Origin: Streptomyces sp. NBC_00273
GTDB lineage: Bacteria > Actinomycetota > Actinomycetes > Streptomycetales > Streptomycetaceae
Length of the DNA: 64,000 nt
Direction of reading: 5' to 3'
NCBI RefSeq assembly: GCF_036178145.1
Contig: NZ_CP108067.1
Coordinates: 7,275,001-7,339,000 of the forward strand
Shown here: positions 56,858 to 64,000 of the stretch, one piece after another
Layout of the letters: every line of letters starts with the position of its first letter
How positions within the stretch are numbered: position 1 is the first letter of the stretch
Position numbers and translations under genes: made by a program
Notes under the pieces: generated by a model
Databases searched by the model: none
Told to the model about the DNA's origin: nothing
Seen by the model: the letters and a program-made list of their open reading frames with translations, nothing else

Positions 56858-56880
56858 TCCCCCGGACTCCGTCCGGGAGG
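56858..56880. terminator. Hairpin between convergent genes
   Basis: TCCCCCGGAC / GTCCGGGAGG with loop TCC, part of a sequence beginning CCCCCAGCTACC that is a variant of the 20-mer at 7433 and 11662. Confidence 0.65.
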
Positions 56881-56904
56881 GACCCACCAGAGGTGCCCCC
56901 GGGC

Positions 56905-57354
56905 TCAGCTCTGGTTGAAGAAGTCGCGTGAACGGCCGCCCGCTTCGCCGCTGACGATCTGGGTGTCGGCCGGGGTCAGGAGGAAGACCCTGGTCGCCAC
57001 CCGCTCGATCGAACCGCGCAGCCCGAAGGTCAGTCCGGCCGCGAAGTCGACGACGCGCTTCGCGTCACCCGGGTCCATCGACGACAGGTTGACGATCACC
57101 GGGACCCCGTCGCGGAACAGCTCGCCGATGCCCCGCGCGTCACGGAAACCGTCCGGGGTGACCGTCGCGATGCGACGGCCGTGCTCCACGGCCGACTCGG
57201 AGGCCACCCGGACCCGGGGGTCGGTGACCCACTGCTCGCCGGGGCCTGCCACCGAACCCTGGGCGGCCTCCGCGTAGTCGTCGTCGTAGTAGCGATCGTC
57301 GTCGCTGTCCTCCACGAGACCCAGCCAGGCACTCGCCTTGCGCACCGAACCCAT
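56905..57354 (-). CDS. SepF-like cell division protein (paralogue)
   Basis: A 149-residue protein; ATG at 57354 has AAAGGAGG six bases upstream. The acidic linker ([15 protein letters not shown]) is followed by the SepF core: [74 protein letters not shown]. SepF anchors FtsZ to the membrane; streptomycetes have several copies and this one is isolated from the dcw cluster, so it is probably an accessory form. The N-terminal [13 protein letters not shown] could be the amphipathic membrane anchor. Confidence 0.92.
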   Translation of the reverse strand: MGSVRKASAWLGLVEDSDDDRYYDDDYAEAAQGSVAGPGEQWVTDPRVRVASESAVEHGRRIATVTPDGFRDARGIGELFRDGVPVIVNLSSMDPGDAKRVVDFAAGLTFGLRGSIERVATRVFLLTPADTQIVSGEAGGRSRDFFNQS

Positions 57355-57639
57355 GGACTGCCTCCTTTCACCGCGGTCAGTCTGTCTTCTCTCCGCTGCC
57401 CCTATGCTCGTCCATGATGCTGACAACGCGCCAAGTGGATAGTCGCCGCGCACGGGTTTCGTGACGGTACTGGTGCAGAACATCCGTTGCACGTCCAAGG
57501 ATCCTGGCCGTTACCACTGCTGACTGAGTGAAAATACGACCGCTGCGGCCTTACGGGTGAGCGACGCGGACGTACGGGTGAAACGCGCGGGTCGATACGA
57601 TGCCCGGCAAGCACGCGTACGACACACGGGGGAAGCAGC
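57355..57639. other. Divergent promoter region between the sepF-like and DUF5685 genes
   Basis: About 285 bp with no convincing gene. It holds promoters in both directions. GGGGGAAG (57628-57635) precedes the TTG start on the plus strand. Confidence 0.55.
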
Positions 57640-58953
57640 TTGTTCGGCATCGTGAGACCTTGCACGCACCGGCTGGGAGAGCGGTTCAAGGCGGAGTGGA
57701 TGGCCCATCTGTGCGGGCTCTGCCTGGCACTTCGGGGCGATCACGGACAGTTCGCCCGGATCGTGACGAACTATGACGGGCTGCTCGTCTCCGTTCTGAC
57801 GGAGGCTCAGTCGGGTACCGCGCCCGAGGCCCGGCGCACCGCGGGCCCCTGCCCGCTGCGCGGAATGCGCACCGCCTCCGTGGCCCAGGGCGAGGGGGCG
57901 CGGCTCGCCGCCGCCGTCTCGCTGGTGCTCGCCTCCGCCAAGGTGCGCGACCACGTGGCCGACCGGGACGGGCTGTTGGCCCGTGCTCCCATAGCCGCCG
58001 CCGCGCGCAAGGTGGCCCGCGGCTGGGACCGGGCCGGAGCCCGCACCGGGGCCTCGCTCGGCTTCGACACCGCCGTGCTCGTCGACGCCGTGGACCGGCA
58101 GGCGGGCATCGAGACGCTCGCGGGCCTCGGCACCCCCGTGCTCGTGGTGACCGAGCCGACGGAGACCGCGACGGCCGCCGCCTTCGCGCATACCGCGCAG
58201 CTGGCCGGACGGCCAGGCAACGCCGCCGCGCTGGCCGAGGCCGGCCGGTACTTCGGTCGGCTCGCGCACCTGCTGGACGCGGTGGAGGACCAGGGCGCCG
58301 ACGCCGTCGCGGGCGCCTGGAACCCGCTCACCGCCACCGGGACCCCGCTCACCGAGGCCCGCAGGCTCTGCGACGACGCCCTCCACGGCATCAAGCTCGC
58401 GCTGCGCGAGGTCGAGTTCACGGACGCGGGGCTCGCCCACCGGCTGCTCGTGCACGAGCTGCGCACCTCGGTGGACCGGGCCTTCGGCACCGGCACCTGC
58501 GGCCACACGGCGACGGCCTCCGCCGGACAGGGCGGCAACCCGTACGCGGGCCAGCCGTACGGTGGCCAGGGCCAGAACCCGTACGGCCAGAACCCGTACG
58601 GCGGGGCTCCGTACGGCGGGGCTCCGTACGGTGGGGGAGCGGGTGGCCCCGGGATGCCGCCCACGGGCCCGGGCGGATTCGGGGGCGCGCCGCCCCCGCA
58701 GCGGCCGCGCCGCGGACTGCTCGCCGGCTGCGCGGTGGCCATCGGGCTGTTCTGCACCTGCCAGATGTGCTGCACCGAACACGAGGGGCCGTGGTCCCGG
58801 AAGAAGCGGGACCCGTGGTGCGACGTCTGTGAGTGCTGCGACTGCTGCAACGGCACCCAGGGTTCCGGCGGCAGCGGCGGCGGCAGCGGTGGGAGCGGCG
58901 GTGGCGGTGGCGACGGTTGCTGCAGTTGTGACTGCTGCGGCTGCGACTGCTGA
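57640..58953 (+). CDS. DUF5685 family protein with Cys-rich tail
   Basis: A 437-residue protein starting at TTG 57640 (GTG 57652 is possible). It opens FGIVRPCTHRLGERFKAEWMAHLCGLCLALR with a CGLC pair; TNYDGLLVSVLTEAQ and GPCPLRGMRTASVAQGEGARLAAAVSLVLASAKVRDH follow, marking DUF5685. Residues about 285-355 are PYGG/Gly/Pro-rich. After a hydrophobic stretch (RGLLAGCAVAIGLFCTCQMCC) come WCDVCECCDCC and, across a Gly/Ser linker, GCCSCDCCGCDC: 17 cysteines within the last 75 residues or so. Family function is unknown; the tail suggests metal or cluster binding, which is inference. Confidence 0.85.
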   Translation: MFGIVRPCTHRLGERFKAEWMAHLCGLCLALRGDHGQFARIVTNYDGLLVSVLTEAQSGTAPEARRTAGPCPLRGMRTASVAQGEGARLAAAVSLVLASAKVRDHVADRDGLLARAPIAAAARKVARGWDRAGARTGASLGFDTAVLVDAVDRQAGIETLAGLGTPVLVVTEPTETATAAAFAHTAQLAGRPGNAAALAEAGRYFGRLAHLLDAVEDQGADAVAGAWNPLTATGTPLTEARRLCDDALHGIKLALREVEFTDAGLAHRLLVHELRTSVDRAFGTGTCGHTATASAGQGGNPYAGQPYGGQGQNPYGQNPYGGAPYGGAPYGGGAGGPGMPPTGPGGFGGAPPPQRPRRGLLAGCAVAIGLFCTCQMCCTEHEGPWSRKKRDPWCDVCECCDCCNGTQGSGGSGGGSGGSGGGGGDGCCSCDCCGCDC

Positions 58954-59030
58954 GGTCCTTTCAGATTTCACAGGTCCGGACGGCGTACGCGGGGATTCCC
59001 GCCCGGACCGGTGTGGAAGGGTTGAGCGGG

Positions 59031-59846
59031 ATGAGCGACGACGCAGACGACCCGCACGCCGCGTGGCGGCAATGGCACGAACGCAGGGCGGCAGCCGTGT
59101 CCGCGCCCTACGGCCCCCTCGCGCTGACCGGAACCTTCTGGCTCGCCGACTACCCGGAAGGTCGAATTCCGGCCGTTCCGGGGCACTGGCGCCGGTCGGA
59201 GGGCGGCGCGGCGCTGACCGCCACCGCCGGGGACTCCGTGCGCCTGGACGGCGAGCCCTTCACGGGTGACGTCGTCCTGACCGCCGACGAGGCCCCGCCC
59301 GCGCACTCCCGGCTCTCTGCCGGGGAGCTGCGGATCGTGGTGATCCGGCGCGAAGGGGAGTGGGGCGTCCGCGTCTACGACCCCGACTCCGAGGCCCGCC
59401 GGGCCCACGCCGGCGTCGAAGCCACCCCCTACGACCCCGCCTTCGTGCTGCCGGGGCGATTTCGGCCGTACGCCGAGGACCGGAGCGTCCAGGTGGAAAA
59501 CGCCGACGGGCGGGCGCGCGGCCTCGACCTCGGCGGAGAGCTGGTCTTCTCCTTCGGGGGAGCCGAGCACGCCGTCCAGGTCGCCGTCGACGCCGACGAC
59601 GGCAGCCTCTGGGCAGTCTTCGGCGATGCCACCGGCGGGCGCTCCAGCTACCGCTTCCGCTTCCTGAAGCCCGGCATACCCGACGCGCGAGGCGCGATCG
59701 CGGTGGACTTCAACCGCTCCCTGCTGCCTCCCTGCGCCTTCGCGGACCACTTCATCTGCCCTTTTCCGCCGCCCGGGAACACGCTGCCCTTCGAGGTGGC
59801 GGCGGGCGAGCGGAGGCTGAAAGCCGCCCTTGCTAGCGGTATCTGA
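59031..59846 (+). CDS. DUF1684 family protein
   Basis: A 271-residue protein; ATG 59031 lies nine bases after GGAAGGG (GTG 59013 is in frame). The family pattern is clear: YGPLALTGTFWLAD near the start, RLDGEPFTGDVVLTAD, VRVYDPDSEAR, YDPAFVLPGRFRPY, GDATGGRSSYRFRFL and the closing DFNRSLLPPCAFADHFICPFPPPGNTLPFEVAAGE. No signal peptide. Function unknown in the literature I know. Confidence 0.92.
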   Translation: MSDDADDPHAAWRQWHERRAAAVSAPYGPLALTGTFWLADYPEGRIPAVPGHWRRSEGGAALTATAGDSVRLDGEPFTGDVVLTADEAPPAHSRLSAGELRIVVIRREGEWGVRVYDPDSEARRAHAGVEATPYDPAFVLPGRFRPYAEDRSVQVENADGRARGLDLGGELVFSFGGAEHAVQVAVDADDGSLWAVFGDATGGRSSYRFRFLKPGIPDARGAIAVDFNRSLLPPCAFADHFICPFPPPGNTLPFEVAAGERRLKAALASGI

Positions 59847-59981
59847 CGACAGGACACTCCCGACAGCGCTTGTCAGGGGCACGGCCAAAGTTCGTGCGCC
59901 CGCCGTGCCCCCGGCTGCGCCTCACGGGCTCTGGCACCCCCACAACCGCCGTGCCCCCGACCCTCTCCAGGAGGACGAGAA

Positions 59982-60866
59982 GTGAGGATCAAGCGCATGA
60001 CCCGTACCAGGCTGCTCGCGGTGGCCACCGGCCTGGCCGCCGCCGCAGCGCTCGCCGTCCCCACGGCTGCGAGCGCGGACCCGCGGGACGGCGGATTCAG
60101 CGCCGACCAGCTCGCCTCGGCCGGCGCATCCGTCCTGCGCGCCGACGTGGCGGGCACCGCCTGGCACACCGACCCCGCCACCGGAACCCTCGTGGTCTCC
60201 GCCGACTCCACGGTCTCCGACGCCGGTATCGCCAGAATCAAGCGCGAGGCCGGAGCCGACGTCGGAGCGCTGCGCATCGAACGCATCCCCGGAAAGCTCA
60301 CCAAGCTGGTCTCCGGCGGCGACGCCATCTACGCCACGAGCTGGCGCTGTTCGCTGGGCTTCAACGTGCGCAGCGGCAGCAACTACTACGCCCTGACCGC
60401 CGGGCACTGCACCGACGGCGCGGGCACCTGGTGGAGCAACTCCGCCCGCACCACCGTCGTGGGCTCCACGGTCGGATCCAGCTTCCCGACCAACGACTAC
60501 GGCCTCATCAAGTACGCCAGCAACACGCCGGTGCCCCCCGGCACCGTCGGCAGCCAGGACATCACCAGCGCCGTGAACGCCACGGTCAACATGTCGGTGA
60601 CCAGGCGCGGGTCCACCACCGGCATCCACAGCGGCCGGGTCACCGGGCTCAACGCCACCGTCAACTACGGCGGCGGCGACATCGTCTACGGCATGATCCG
60701 CACCAACGTGTGCGCCGAACCCGGCGACAGCGGCGGCCCGCTCTACTCGGGCACCCGCGCCGTCGGCCTCACCTCCGGCGGCAGCGGCAACTGCTCCTCG
60801 GGCGGGACGACCTTCTTCCAGCCCGTGGTCGAAGCCCTCAGCGCCTACGGGGTCAGCGTCTACTGA
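59982..60866 (+). CDS. Secreted S1 serine protease (streptogrisin/alpha-lytic type)
   Basis: A 294-residue preproprotein starting at GTG 59982, seven bases after GGAGG. Signal peptide about 1-32 ([22 protein letters not shown]). A propeptide of about 80 residues precedes the mature enzyme, which starts near [15 protein letters not shown]. Catalytic triad: His142 in TAGHCT, Asp172 in NDYGLIKY, Ser250 in GDSGGPL. Disulphide partners are WRC/GHC and [12 protein letters not shown]. The propeptide is short compared with some streptogrisins. It folds and is released outside the cell. Confidence 0.94.
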   Translation: MRIKRMTRTRLLAVATGLAAAAALAVPTAASADPRDGGFSADQLASAGASVLRADVAGTAWHTDPATGTLVVSADSTVSDAGIARIKREAGADVGALRIERIPGKLTKLVSGGDAIYATSWRCSLGFNVRSGSNYYALTAGHCTDGAGTWWSNSARTTVVGSTVGSSFPTNDYGLIKYASNTPVPPGTVGSQDITSAVNATVNMSVTRRGSTTGIHSGRVTGLNATVNYGGGDIVYGMIRTNVCAEPGDSGGPLYSGTRAVGLTSGGSGNCSSGGTTFFQPVVEALSAYGVSVY

Positions 60867-60901
60867 CGATGACTCACGCGCCCCCGTCGCACCCCTGGAC
60901 G

Positions 60902-60922
60902 TCCTCCCGCCTTCTGGGAGGA
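60902..60922 (+). terminator. Small hairpin after the protease gene
   Basis: TCCTCCC / GGGAGGA with loop GCCTTCT, 35 bases after the stop. Confidence 0.6.
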
Positions 60923-60963
60923 TGTTCGGGGCGGCCGTGTCCACGGGGGAGGCTGGTTTCTGC

Positions 60964-61443
60964 ATGAAACGCATCGGCGTGACCGGGCACCGAGCCATTC
61001 CCGACTCGGTGCTCGGCCATGTGGAGGACGGTCTGCGGGCAGTCTTGGGCGGCCACGAAGGACCGTTGGAGGCCTTCTCCAGCCTCGCCGAGGGAGCGGA
61101 CCAGCTGTTCGCCGCCATCGCCCTCGAAAACGGTGCCGACCTCACCGTGGTGATCCCCAGCGGGGACTACGAGGACGCCTTCGAGGGCGCCGAGGCCCTC
61201 GCCCGCTACCGGGGCCTGAAGAACAGGGCCACCCAGGAGGTCCGGATGGACTTCGCCCGCTCCACGGACGAGGCCTACTACGCCGCCGGCACCTACATAG
61301 CCGACTCCTGTGACCGGATCGTCGCCGTCTGGGACGGGCAGCCCGCCCGCGGGCACGGCGGCACCGCCGAGATCGTCGCCTACGCGCGGGCGCTCGGCAA
61401 ACCGGTCACCGTCATCTGGCGCGAGGGCGTGACCCGGGACTAG
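60964..61443 (+). CDS. SLOG-like Rossmann nucleotide-binding protein
   Basis: A 159-residue protein starting at ATG 60964 (GGGGGAGG about 11 bases upstream). Pattern: KRIGVTGHRAIPDSVLGHVEDGLRAVL, FSSLAEGADQLFAAIALENGADLTVVIPSGDYEDAF, then DSCDRIVAVWDGQPARGHGGTAEIVAYARALGKPVTVIW. A strand-GHR loop, SLAEGAD and GHGGTAEIVA glycine loop in this order fit the SLOG/LOG-like superfamily, which binds or senses nucleotide-derived ligands in signalling and conflict systems. It converges on a SLATT membrane protein, a frequent partner of SLOG. Ligand unknown. Confidence 0.82.
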   Translation: MKRIGVTGHRAIPDSVLGHVEDGLRAVLGGHEGPLEAFSSLAEGADQLFAAIALENGADLTVVIPSGDYEDAFEGAEALARYRGLKNRATQEVRMDFARSTDEAYYAAGTYIADSCDRIVAVWDGQPARGHGGTAEIVAYARALGKPVTVIWREGVTRD

Positions 61444-61464
61444 GGACGGCCCGGTCACGCCCTC
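61423..61464. terminator. Bidirectional terminator between SLOG and SLATT genes
   Basis: GAGGGCGTGACCCGGG (61423-61438) and CCCGGTCACGCCCTC (61450-61464) pair over 15 bp with one bulged C. The stem overlaps the last codons of the SLOG gene. Confidence 0.78.
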
Positions 61465-61470
61465 CCGCCC

Positions 61471-62379
61471 TCAACTGCTGTGCCGGGCCAGCCAGTCCGT
61501 GTGCTGCGGAGACACGTACCGCTCCGTCTCGTACACCGACGAGGGCCACTGCGATTCGGTGATGGTCGTCTGCATCACGACCATCATTGCCGCCAGGTCC
61601 TGCTCGATCAGCGTGTGCGCCTCGATCAGCGGATGGTGGCGGCGCACCTCGTTCCAGGCGATCCCGGCCGCCGCCGCCGCGCTCAGCAGCGCGGTCAGCC
61701 TCGGCCCGGGACCCGAACCGAACGACCCCAGCAGCGCGAACAGCAACGCCAGGCAGGTCAGCAGCACGATCGTCCACGACCACAGGTTCGTCGCCCGCCG
61801 GGACACCTCCGTGCGCCGCCGGTACCAGTTGCGCTGCTCGATCAGCCGGTCCCGGACGTACGTCTCGCGCCGCGCCTGGTAGTCCATCCCGCGCAGTCGC
61901 TGCATCGCGCCGGTGATCTCCCCGCCCTCCGGCACCGTCCCCGCGGCCCGGGGATCCTCCCAGCCCATCTTCCGCAGCTCGGCCAGACCCGCCTCCAACC
62001 GGGTGCGGTACGTCGCCTCGGGCGCGGCGACCTCACTGCCGAACGGCGCCCCGTGCACCGCGTACCGCCAGGCCAGGGACTTGATGAACTCCGCCGCACT
62101 GCGGTTGAGCTGCCACTGCGGGCGGGCCCGGCGCCGCGTCGCCCGCATGCCCACCCCCAGCACCCCCACGTACGAGAGCACGCTCAGCAGCCCGAAGAGG
62201 TACATCGAGCCCAGCTTCGGCCCGGCGGGCAGCGCCGCGGCCGCCGCGGCCGCGACCAGCAGCAGCAACTGGGCGCGGGTGGCCTGGGTCGACTCCCGCT
62301 GCCGGGAGATCGCCGCCTGGTCGGTGTGGTGGAAGAGGGCCGGCAGGTCCTCGTTTCGAAAGGTCATGCTGTCGGTCAC
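61471..62379 (-). CDS. SLATT (DUF4231-like) membrane protein
   Basis: A 302-residue protein starting at GTG (62379) behind AGGGGGG; ATG 62367 is an alternative. Two pairs of hydrophobic segments: RAQLLLLVAAAAAAALPAG with MYLFGLLSVLSYVGVLGVG (about 35-80), and LWSWTIVLLTCLALLFALLGSF with LTALLSAAAAAGIAWNEV (about 200-250). Helical soluble parts lie between and after them, including RRETYVRDRLIEQRNWYRRR. This resembles SLATT/DUF4231 proteins, predicted pore-forming effectors gated by a partner sensor. It lies 72 bp downstream of the TPR gene on the same strand. Confidence 0.8.
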   Translation of the reverse strand: MTDSMTFRNEDLPALFHHTDQAAISRQRESTQATRAQLLLLVAAAAAAALPAGPKLGSMYLFGLLSVLSYVGVLGVGMRATRRRARPQWQLNRSAAEFIKSLAWRYAVHGAPFGSEVAAPEATYRTRLEAGLAELRKMGWEDPRAAGTVPEGGEITGAMQRLRGMDYQARRETYVRDRLIEQRNWYRRRTEVSRRATNLWSWTIVLLTCLALLFALLGSFGSGPGPRLTALLSAAAAAGIAWNEVRRHHPLIEAHTLIEQDLAAMMVVMQTTITESQWPSSVYETERYVSPQHTDWLARHSS

Positions 62380-62451
62380 AGCGCCCCCCTGCTGTCGGGT
62401 GGCGGGCGGCGGGGCCCCGCGGTCGCGGAGCTCCCGCCGCCCGCCGTCGGA

Positions 62452-64000
62452 TCAGACGGCGAGAGGCTCCAGGTCGCGGTGGACCCGCCGCTCGTCGCGC
62501 GCGTACCGGGTCAGGCTGTGGTCCTCGCCGAGCAGCCGGGTCAGCTCGGACACCGCCTCCGCCCGCAACCGGGCCGCCTCTTCCTTGCGGCCCATCGAGT
62601 CCAGGCTGACCGCCATGTTGGAGCTGCTCGCCAGGGTCTCGGGATGGTGCGCCCCGAGCGCCTCGCGCAGCCGCATCACCGCGAGCCGCTCCAGGTCCAG
62701 AGCGCCTTCCGGATCGCCCAGGTCGGCCCGCGTGTTGGCCAGGTTGAGGTGGGCGAACACGGTGTGCGGGTGGTTGTCGCCGAGCACGTCCCGCATCCCC
62801 CGAATGGTCTGGCGCAGCATCGCCTCCGCCGTCTCCGCGGCGCCCGTGCCCCAGTGGAAGACCGCCAGGTTGTTCACGGCCGCCAAGGTGTACGGGTGCC
62901 GCTCGCCCGGCACCTTCATGTACTCGTCCACCACCTCCTGCGCCAGGTCCCGCGCCCCGCCCGGGTCCCCGGTCGCGAACAGGTCCGAGGCCAGGTTGAG
63001 CTCGCAGGACAGCAGGTCCGGGTTGACGGAGGTGTACTTGGCCCGGTAGCGGGCCCGGGTGGCCGTGGTCAGCCGGAGGGCGTCCTCCAGCTGGCCGGCC
63101 CGGCGCAGCGACACCGCCAGGTTCTTCGCCGCCGAGAGGGTGCCGGGGAACGCGCGTCCCAGCGTCCGCTTGTAGGTGTCGTACGTCCGGCTCAGCAACT
63201 GCACCGAGTCCTCGTACCGGCCCACCTCGCGCAGGTCGCGCGCCAGGTTCTGCGCCGAGGACAGGGTGTACGGGTGCTCCGGCCCCAGCACCTCGGTGCG
63301 CAGGTCGTGCACCTCCTGGTCGATCTCGCGGGCCCTGGTGTACTGACCCACGAGCCGCAGGTTCAGCGCCAGGTTGTTCGCGGCGGCCAGCGTGCGCGGG
63401 TGCGCCTCGTGGAAGATCTGGCTGAAGCCCTCGTGCGCGTCGGTCGCCAGCTCCATCGCCTGCCCGTAATGACCCAGTGCGCCCAGCGTGTTGGCCAGAC
63501 CGCTCATGGTCATGTACGTGTGCGGGTGCGAGGGGCCGAGCACCGCCTTCTGCCGCTCCAGCGTGACCTCGTCCAGCTCCTTGGCCTCCACGAACCGGCC
63601 CTGCGAGCGCAGGATGTTCGACAGGTGGAAGCGCAGGTACAGGTACTGCAGGTCGTTGTTGCCCAGCATCTCCTTCCACGCCTCGCGCAGTTCCTCGCCG
63701 AGGGCGTACGCGGCCTTGAAGTCGCCGCGCTTCCACAAGTAGCGCACCCGGTCGATCAGCAGCCGGCGCGTCTCCGGTTCCTTGCAGTACCGGGCCTCCG
63801 ACGGGGTCAGGTGCGACCAGATGGTGTTGAACCGCGGCCACGTCTCCGGATTGTCGATCGGCTCGTCGTCGTCCGGCCGGGCCCCCGCCAGGATCCGGTG
63901 GACCGCGTGCCGCGCCTCGCGCTGCTCCTCCTCGCTCAGCTGGGCCCGGATCACCGCCTGCACCAGCCGGTGCACCTGGATGCTGTTGCTGACCTGGTCG
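62452..64000 (-). CDS. NB-ARC/TPR protein resembling FxsT (partial, N-terminus outside window)
   Basis: The C-terminal 516 or so residues of a larger protein; the frame is open to the window edge. It begins in the end of an NB-ARC helical domain (SNSIQVHRLVQAVIRAQLSEEE) and then has at least nine kinesin-light-chain-like TPRs of about 42 residues. Their theme is HPxTLxxxxNLAxxLxxxGxxxxAxxL (for example HPYTLSSAQNLARDLREVGRYEDSVQLLSRTY). This layout matches FxsT of the FxSxx-COOH peptide system, where it would accompany a radical SAM enzyme and a small precursor. Those partners, if present, lie beyond position 64000. Confidence 0.85.
   Translation of the reverse strand, partial: DQVSNSIQVHRLVQAVIRAQLSEEEQREARHAVHRILAGARPDDDEPIDNPETWPRFNTIWSHLTPSEARYCKEPETRRLLIDRVRYLWKRGDFKAAYALGEELREAWKEMLGNNDLQYLYLRFHLSNILRSQGRFVEAKELDEVTLERQKAVLGPSHPHTYMTMSGLANTLGALGHYGQAMELATDAHEGFSQIFHEAHPRTLAAANNLALNLRLVGQYTRAREIDQEVHDLRTEVLGPEHPYTLSSAQNLARDLREVGRYEDSVQLLSRTYDTYKRTLGRAFPGTLSAAKNLAVSLRRAGQLEDALRLTTATRARYRAKYTSVNPDLLSCELNLASDLFATGDPGGARDLAQEVVDEYMKVPGERHPYTLAAVNNLAVFHWGTGAAETAEAMLRQTIRGMRDVLGDNHPHTVFAHLNLANTRADLGDPEGALDLERLAVMRLREALGAHHPETLASSSNMAVSLDSMGRKEEAARLRAEAVSELTRLLGEDHSLTRYARDERRVHRDLEPLAV

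Noticed and set aside
57402..57689. A small minus-strand frame upstream of the DUF5685 gene, considered as a short peptide gene.
   Set aside because: It runs across the divergent promoter region, has no ribosome site, and its composition is unlike neighbouring genes.

Overview
The window looks like chromosomal DNA of a Streptomyces. GC is very high, GTG starts are common, and genes are often joined by ATGA, GTGA or TTGA overlaps. The 16S-23S spacer has no tRNA. The core gene order (tlyA, nadK, recN, pyrG, ald, parA-like, scpA, scpB, rRNA pseudouridine synthase, tyrA, cmk, der) is one I recognise from this genus. Everything here rests on reading the sequence; no database search was run.

Layout. 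1-3670 is the distal part of an rRNA operon (spacer, 23S, 5S, terminator). 3755-8546 holds a DDRGG-repeat TPR protein, a DUF1015 protein and a HAD phosphatase. 8580-11582 is an iron-box-controlled siderophore ABC transporter (two permeases and an ATPase, no binding protein). 11799-16913 carries an SCP2-like protein, tlyA, nadK and recN, with the scar of two broken secondary-metabolism-type genes between nadK and recN. 16990-23368 has a glycosyltransferase, a PucR regulator, a BBE-type flavoprotein and a GH15 enzyme. 23791-35181 is core: pyrG, a Nudix hydrolase, a STAND/TPR protein with an altered P-loop, ald, then a ParA / ribbon-helix-helix / ScpA / ScpB / pseudouridine synthase run.

35263-40171 is a compact NAD-salvage and ADP-ribose module: pnuC, nadR, an NrtR-type Nudix repressor, an ADP-ribosylglycohydrolase and a nucleotidyltransferase, joined by overlaps or very short gaps, with a promoter and a palindromic operator in front. 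A paralogous nucleotidyltransferase converges on it and overlaps by 12 bp. 40200-46015 holds a Rieske lipoprotein, DUF952, a YidB-like protein, tyrA, cmk, an acyltransferase and der. 46167-60866 is a mix of envelope and secreted functions: Rpf-LysM, an MTB12-like antigen, PAP2, a PIG-V-like mannosyltransferase, MFS, acyl-CoA dehydrogenase, a SepF paralogue, a Cys-rich DUF5685 protein, DUF1684 and a streptogrisin-like protease.

The right end (60964-64000) is the most interesting accessory region: a SLOG-like nucleotide-binding protein, a convergent SLATT/DUF4231 membrane protein, and the C-terminal part of an NB-ARC/TPR protein resembling FxsT of the FxSxx-COOH peptide system, which runs off the window. 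This combination resembles predicted nucleotide-signal-gated membrane-effector conflict systems. The NAD/ADP-ribose module and the ParA/RHH/ScpAB arrangement are the other two places where a poorly described system may sit.
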